64,000 bases of DNA, taken from Ignavibacteria bacterium (GTDB lineage: Bacteria; Bacteroidota; Ignavibacteria; Kapaibacteriales; UBA4661). The notes under the pieces were generated by a model. The model had not been told where the DNA came from. It saw only the letters and a list, made by a program, of their open reading frames with translations, and searched no databases. The position numbers and the translations under genes were made by a program. Location: positions 1-64,000 of the forward strand of contig JAAFIV010000004.1 of the NCBI GenBank assembly GCA_013298775.1. Direction: 5' to 3'. Of the stretch, positions 59,756-64,000 are shown in pieces; the first letter of the stretch is position 1, and the number at the start of each line of letters is the position of its first letter.

Positions 59756-60604
59756 TTCCACAACCACCACATTATCAATCAAGCGCGTAGAACCAAGCCG
59801 CACGGCGAGAAGCAGCACGATTGCTTGTGTTGTGGCAAAAGTATCGGGTTGTGCGAGTGTCGTGGCATCGGCGGCGGCGGCGTAGTCAATGCGCAAATGC
59901 GGAATGCTTGTCAAGATAGATTTCATCAGGCTTTCAATGCTGCTCCGCTCACGCTCACCACGTTCAATCAGCGTCTTTGCTTCTTGCAGAGCTTTGTGCA
60001 GAACAAGAGCATTGATGCGGTCTTCAGGCGATAAATACACATTCCGCGAACTCATCGCCAAGCCGTCTTTTTCGCGCATCGTGGGGCAAATCCTGAGTTC
60101 AAGCGGGAAAGCGAGGTCGCGCACGAGTTTTTGTACCACCATACATTGCTGATAATCTTTCTGTCCAAAGAAGGCAACATCAGGCTGCGTGAGCAAAAAG
60201 AGCTTCGCTACAACGGTTGCAACGCCATCGAAATGCGTGGGGCGAAATTCTCCTTCAAACGGGGCAGTTACGCCGCCGATGCTGATATTGAGCGCGAAAT
60301 CTGGCGTGTACATTTCTTCTGCTTTGGGCGTAAAAAGAACATCTGCGCCTGCTTCGCTCGCCAGGGCTGTATCCCGCTCCAAATCTCGCGGGTAGCGGGA
60401 AAGGTCTTCTGTTGGCGCGAATTGCAGAGGATTAACAAAAATAGTGGTAATCACAACATCGCACTCCTCGCGGGCAGTGCGTATCAGCGATGCGTGTCCG
60501 TCATGCAAAAAGCCCATCGTTGGTACAACGCCGACGCGCTTGCCAGAACGCTTGTATTCAAGCGCGATGCGTTGCATTTCTGTTGTGGAGGAGAGTATGT
60601 GCAT
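59744..60604 (-). CDS. panC: Pantothenate synthetase
   Basis: 286 residues, the normal size. Signatures are VGVVPTMGFLHDGHASLIRTA (with the HIGH-like HDGH), ITTIFVNPLQFAPTEDLSRYPRD, HFDGVATVVAKLF, AFFGQKDYQQCMVV and MREKDGLAMSSRNVYLSPEDR (KMSKS-like MSSRN). It joins pantoate and beta-alanine using ATP, in coenzyme A synthesis. The last residues VEFEV and the stop codon lie in the right TIR of a MITE-like element, so the C-terminus was probably reshaped by insertion. No panB or panD is adjacent. Confidence 0.97.
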   Translation of the reverse strand: MHILSSTTEMQRIALEYKRSGKRVGVVPTMGFLHDGHASLIRTAREECDVVITTIFVNPLQFAPTEDLSRYPRDLERDTALASEAGADVLFTPKAEEMYTPDFALNISIGGVTAPFEGEFRPTHFDGVATVVAKLFLLTQPDVAFFGQKDYQQCMVVQKLVRDLAFPLELRICPTMREKDGLAMSSRNVYLSPEDRINALVLHKALQEAKTLIERGERERSSIESLMKSILTSIPHLRIDYAAAADATTLAQPDTFATTQAIVLLLAVRLGSTRLIDNVVVVEFEV

Positions 60605-60655
60605 GGCGTGGGTGGATGGGAGAAAATGCGAACGTACTTGTTCTGATTTTGATTT

Positions 60656-60764
60656 GAGAACGCGGATTTTGAGGACAGAAGAAGACTTTTCAAGGATGCA
60701 ATTATACGTTCAAAACACGCCAGAGTCCTGACCAGTCCTCTAAAGTCCTCAAATCCGCGTTCTC
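60656..60764. repeat. Class E inverted repeat
   Basis: GAGAACGCGGATTTTGAGGA and GTCCTCAAATCCGCGTTCTC pair over ~20 bp with one bulged T. It is related to 55379-55508. It lies between panC and the DUF2490 gene. Confidence 0.85.
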
Positions 60765-60786
60765 TGACGAATGCCCAGTCAAAAGT

Positions 60787-61563
60787 CTATTGCGTACGAA
60801 AATCAAGATTATAAAAAAGGAAAAACATCAGCGTATTATTGCTCTCGAACTGATACCCATTGGCTTTCTGAATGGTCTGATTCATAAAACCAAGCTGCAC
60901 ATTGGCATTTGGCAAAAACTGAAACCCAAGATTCGCGCCGATGCGGTTTTGGTCGAACACATTGTAGCGAACTGTTTCGCCAAAGTTGATAAATATTTCA
61001 TCGTACACATTCACAAACCACGTATTTGCGCGGACTCTGTCGCCTTCCAACGGCAGCGTGAAAAGGCAGCGATAGCGCATACGGTTTTGGTAATCCGCTC
61101 CGCTAGCGGGCTGCGTGGGTGTTGCTTCAAAATCGCCCAAGATGCGTTGCTCTAGGCGAAAACGATGTTGAAATTCCGCATTTCCCTCGAAATGCCGCAC
61201 CATTACTTGCTCCCACGGGCGATGCTCGGGGCGGAAAGCACGAATTGGCTGCGTACCGTAGGGATGCGTCCCAACGTAGCAATAGCCAGCCGTGAGCGTA
61301 ACGTTGTCGGTCAAATGATAGTTGATGCCTGTGCGCAGCAAGAGCTGTTGCCACGAAGCAAGGAAATCTGCGCGTCGCACCTGTACCTCCGTGTGCAAAC
61401 TCCATTCTTTGGTAAAACGGTGCGTTCCGAAGTAATGCAGCCAAGCGTGGGTCTGCGGAGAAACTTCTTGCGGACGTAGTGTTTGTGCGCTGCTTGGGGT
61501 TATTTGTGTGAACAAGCAGATAAAGCTCGTCAGCAAATACGGAAATATGCGGTGTTTGAGCAT
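60787..61563 (-). CDS. DUF2490 family outer-membrane protein
   Basis: 258 residues with a signal peptide (MLKHRIFPYLLTSFICLFTQITPSSAQ). The body has alternating beta strands typical of a small outer-membrane barrel: HAWLHYFGTHRFTKEWSLHTEVQVRR, LLRTGINYHLTDNVTLTAGYCY, FQHRFRLEQRIL, YQNRMRYRCLFTLPL and a C-terminal NTLMFFLFYNLDFRTQ. It matches DUF2490 in length and pattern. Function unknown. Confidence 0.88.
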   Translation of the reverse strand: MLKHRIFPYLLTSFICLFTQITPSSAQTLRPQEVSPQTHAWLHYFGTHRFTKEWSLHTEVQVRRADFLASWQQLLLRTGINYHLTDNVTLTAGYCYVGTHPYGTQPIRAFRPEHRPWEQVMVRHFEGNAEFQHRFRLEQRILGDFEATPTQPASGADYQNRMRYRCLFTLPLEGDRVRANTWFVNVYDEIFINFGETVRYNVFDQNRIGANLGFQFLPNANVQLGFMNQTIQKANGYQFESNNTLMFFLFYNLDFRTQ

Positions 61564-61618
61564 ACAATCGTTTGAAAAATTGCAAAAATCTTAATGATAA
61601 CACAGAAAAGTTTCTTCA

Positions 61619-61705
61619 TAAGTGGCACAGATATTCTTGTCTGTGAGTGTTGATGCAAGCCTAAAGCGAAGAACACAGACAGGAATGTCTGTGCCACCGA
61701 AGACA
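61619..61705. repeat. Class A paired-hairpin repeat
   Basis: AAGTGGCACAGATATTCTTG and ACAGGAATGTCTGTGCCACC face each other. It has the same internal layout as the copies at 59475 and 35685. It lies between the DUF2490 and S9 peptidase genes. Confidence 0.85.
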
Positions 61706-61730
61706 TAGGAAGCTGAATGTATCTAGCGTT

Positions 61731-63569
61731 TTATTCCTCTTCGGCAAGATATTTTGCCAGAAACGTTTCCATTGTTTCGTAAAATTCAAAGCGATTTTCT
61801 TCATTACGGAAGCCGTGTCCTTCGTTGTCTTTCACAAGGTATGGCACGTCAATCCCGCGTCGTTTCAATGCCTCCACGATTTGATTGGATTCCTCAATGT
61901 TCACACGCGGGTCTTTCGCGCCCTGCGCCACGAGCAAAGGAGCTTTGATGCGGTCCACATGAAAAACGGGCGAGGTTGCTTTGAACTGCTCTGCGTCCGT
62001 GTCGGGATTGCCCACCATTTCGTGCATCATTGCCAAATACGGCTTCCAATACGGTGGAATGGTCTGCATGAAGGTAAATAAATTGCTTACGCCAACGTAA
62101 TCCACGCCGCACGCATACAATTCTGGCGTGAACGCCAAACCCGCCAGCACCGCATAACCACCGTAGCTGCCGCCGTAAATCGCCACGCGCTTGGGGTCGG
62201 CGATGCCTTCCTCGATGAGCCATTGTACGCCGTCGCTGATGTCGTTTTGCATGGCGCGTCCCCACTGCTTGAAACCGTGTTCCCAGAAGGTGCGTCCGTA
62301 GCCCGTCGAGCCGCGATAATTCACCTGCAAGACCGCATATCCGCGATTGGCGAGGAATTGAATTTCAGGATTGTAGCCCCATGCGTCGCGCACCCAGGGT
62401 CCGCCATGTGGATTGATAACGACGGGCAAATGCCGTGCTTGCTGGTGTCTGGGCAATTTCGGCAGCGTCAAATAGCCATGCAGCGTGAGTCCATCGCGGC
62501 TGTGGAATTTTACAGGTTTCATTTCCGCGAGGTCTTTTTCATTCAGCCAAGGGCTGATGTCGCTGAGTTTTGTGAGGCGGTCTTTGTTCAAATCGAAGAG
62601 ATAATACGCGCCCAGCGAGCGGTCGCTGTACGTGCGGACAATCATCATATCTTCGTTTTTGTTCATGTCGTGAATCGTTACCTCGTAGCCGTGCAAGCGA
62701 GCCGCGACGCGCTGATAGAGCGATTTTGCAATTTTATCCAAAAATACTCGCTCGCGCTTCCACGTTGTGTACGCAATGGCTGTTAAAACCTTGCGTTTGC
62801 GGGAATACGAGAGCGTTGTGGCATCCACGTCGTCATGCTCGAACAGCACATCATTTTCTTTTGCGTTTTCAAGGCTGAATCGCACAATCGCACTTTTGTC
62901 GCGTCCCAGATTTGATGCGGCATACAGGTCATTGTTATCAAAGCTAAAAAACATTGGGTCAATGCTTTCTTTGAAATTCGTGGTCAGCACGGGCGCGAAC
63001 TCATCTTGCTCGGTTTTGCGGTGCAGAAGTGTTGTTTCTACGCCATCAGTCGCCATTGCGATGCGGAGTTTGCCGTCGTGGTCGGTCATCCAACCCGTGA
63101 TATTTCCTGGGTTTTCGGCAATCATTTGTAATTCGCCGCTTGGCAAATGCAAACGATAGACATCGAACAGCTCTGGATTGCGCTTGTTCAGGCTGATGAG
63201 CATGAAATCATCGTGGTCTTCGAGCGCGTCAATGATTTGCGCTCGTACACCGTCGAAGGGCGTGAGGTCGCGCAGATTATCACCACTGAGATTCACCGCC
63301 ACAACGTGATAGTTTTCATCGCCACCAAAATCTTTCACATAAACAATGCAATTATCGGTTTTCCAAAAATAGCCCGCGATATCGCGCTCGGTTTCCTGCG
63401 TGAGGCGAAAGGTGCGCTCATCGCGGCGGTCTTGAACAACAATGTTCATGCGGTTTTCAAAGGGCTGCAACCACGAAATAAACATCCCGCTTGGCGAGAT
63501 TTGGTAATTTGCTTTCTCAGGATTACGAAAAAAATCACGAAGAGGAATAAGCGGTGATGCGGTGTTCAT
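61731..63569 (-). CDS. S9 family peptidase (prolyl oligopeptidase / acylaminoacyl-peptidase type)
   Basis: 612 residues from the ATG at 63569 (the track extends to 63614). The N-terminal ~340 residues form a beta-propeller (ISPSGMFISWLQPFENRMNIVVQD, DGVRAQIIDALEDHDDFMLI). The alpha/beta-hydrolase domain has HGGPWVRDAWGYNPEIQFLANRGYAVLQVNYRGSTGYGR, the nucleophile in YGGSYGGYAVLAG (Ser ~467), the Asp in LLVAQGAKDPRVN (~551) and the His in NEGHGFRNE (~583). No signal peptide is seen, so it is likely cytoplasmic. It cleaves short peptides. Confidence 0.95.
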   Translation of the reverse strand: MNTASPLIPLRDFFRNPEKANYQISPSGMFISWLQPFENRMNIVVQDRRDERTFRLTQETERDIAGYFWKTDNCIVYVKDFGGDENYHVVAVNLSGDNLRDLTPFDGVRAQIIDALEDHDDFMLISLNKRNPELFDVYRLHLPSGELQMIAENPGNITGWMTDHDGKLRIAMATDGVETTLLHRKTEQDEFAPVLTTNFKESIDPMFFSFDNNDLYAASNLGRDKSAIVRFSLENAKENDVLFEHDDVDATTLSYSRKRKVLTAIAYTTWKRERVFLDKIAKSLYQRVAARLHGYEVTIHDMNKNEDMMIVRTYSDRSLGAYYLFDLNKDRLTKLSDISPWLNEKDLAEMKPVKFHSRDGLTLHGYLTLPKLPRHQQARHLPVVINPHGGPWVRDAWGYNPEIQFLANRGYAVLQVNYRGSTGYGRTFWEHGFKQWGRAMQNDISDGVQWLIEEGIADPKRVAIYGGSYGGYAVLAGLAFTPELYACGVDYVGVSNLFTFMQTIPPYWKPYLAMMHEMVGNPDTDAEQFKATSPVFHVDRIKAPLLVAQGAKDPRVNIEESNQIVEALKRRGIDVPYLVKDNEGHGFRNEENRFEFYETMETFLAKYLAEEE

Positions 63570-63612
63570 GGGAAAGAGTGAAATTTGAGGGAGGAGAGAT
63601 AAAGAGAAATGC

Positions 63613-63647
63613 AAAGGGGCGAAAAACCTCGTGTTCTTCGCCCCTTG
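63613..63647 (-). terminator. Hairpin between the T9SS cargo fragment and the S9 peptidase gene
   Basis: AAGGGGCGAA and TTCGCCCCTT pair over 10 bp just after the stop of the partial gene at 63655. Confidence 0.65.
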
Positions 63648-63654
63648 TGGATGT

Positions 63655-64000
63655 TTACTGATGTAAAACTGGCGTGATGCTGCGTTTACCTAAATGTTCA
63701 ATCACGAGGAAATACGCGCCTTGTGGCAATTCTTTCAGGGAAAGAAGTTCACTTGCGTTCTCTGCAATCCAGCGCACACGTTCTTGCCCTACGCTTGTAA
63801 TGATGCGGCATTCAGCGCGTGGTGGAATGCCATTTACGAGCAGTACATCCTGTGCGGGATTTGGCGAACAGACCACAGAAGCAAGATTGGATGAGGCGTT
63901 GCGGTTATTCACCGACGTTGCTGTTTGCTGTGCGGCAACTTGCACATTGACATCGAAAAAGGTTGTTGCAGCGCGGCGTTTATCATCCACTGCCACGACC
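63655..64000 (-). CDS. C-terminal end of a T9SS-secreted protein (5' part outside window)
   Basis: The reading frame is open to the right edge. The last ~70 residues (ASVVCSPNPAQDVLLVNGIP, CRIITSVGQERVR, LKELPQGAYFLVIEHLGKRSITPVLHQ) follow the type A T9SS sorting-domain pattern (PNPa.d...G..v......l..G.Y.l.v). The gene therefore encodes another secreted or surface protein whose main domains are beyond the window. The upstream visible part (AVDDKRRAATTFFDVNVQV) is likely its final cargo domain. Confidence 0.75.
   Translation of the reverse strand, partial: VVAVDDKRRAATTFFDVNVQVAAQQTATSVNNRNASSNLASVVCSPNPAQDVLLVNGIPPRAECRIITSVGQERVRWIAENASELLSLKELPQGAYFLVIEHLGKRSITPVLHQ

Overview
The window is about 64 kb of bacterial chromosome. 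It carries two giant secreted proteins and one partial one with type IX secretion (T9SS) C-terminal sorting domains, plus a PorV/PorQ-type outer-membrane protein, a DUF2490 protein, few clear Shine-Dalgarno sequences and mixed GC. Together these point to the Bacteroidota/Chlorobiota (FCB) group, possibly a Kapabacteria-like lineage; the lineage is inference from gene content only. Housekeeping genes (metH end, ruvA, htpG, panC, rpsT, tRNA-Arg) confirm a chromosomal location.

Layout. 1-3.3 kb: end of metH, then a tightly packed same-strand cluster of an Mrr restriction endonuclease, a frameshifted HicB-like antitoxin, an ABC/OLD-like ATPase and a small protein with a D...ExK motif, which looks like a compact defence cluster. 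3.4-5.0 kb: a MarR regulator with an NTF2-like and a DOMON secreted protein, sharing operator-like sequences. 5.1-20.6 kb: ruvA, a GNAT protein, a Ser/Arg-rich membrane protein, htpG, an ATP-grasp enzyme, an Anbu-type proteasome homologue, a flavoprotein reductase without its disulfide, two small unknown genes, a glyoxalase-fold protein, FtsB/DivIC, a ROK kinase, an aromatic amino acid ammonia-lyase, and a yceI-marR pair sharing GTTGCAAC palindromes. 20.6-22.0 kb: a gene-free stretch full of short GCATAAC repeats, leading into a 9.9-kb gene for a 3291-residue secreted repeat protein.

32.1-41.5 kb: a fused 2-oxoacid dehydrogenase E1, a glyoxalase-fold protein, phytoene synthase, a TPR-GAF histidine kinase, a metallophosphatase, a PorQ-like protein and a small acidic protein. 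41.9-48.6 kb: a second giant T9SS protein built from IPT/TIG, LRR, Ig, FN3 and ASH-like modules. 49.3-57.6 kb: a two-component-type propeller histidine kinase, a MocR regulator, a DUF3291 protein, a LysN-like aminotransferase, tRNA-Arg and rpsT. 57.7-64 kb: a HerA-like ATPase with a possible DndE-like N-terminus, panC, a DUF2490 protein, an S9 peptidase and the C-terminus of another T9SS cargo.

Between genes the window is rich in inverted-repeat elements of at least five families. One family is built of paired CAGACA-4nt-TGTCTG hairpins whose stems vary in a compensatory way. A 151-bp MITE with perfect 18-bp ends and a 9-bp target duplication has inserted into a copy of another repeat, and a second MITE copy is itself interrupted by an 89-bp element. 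Some of these repeats supply start or stop codons to neighbouring genes. No CRISPR array, rRNA, IS transposase or prophage was seen.
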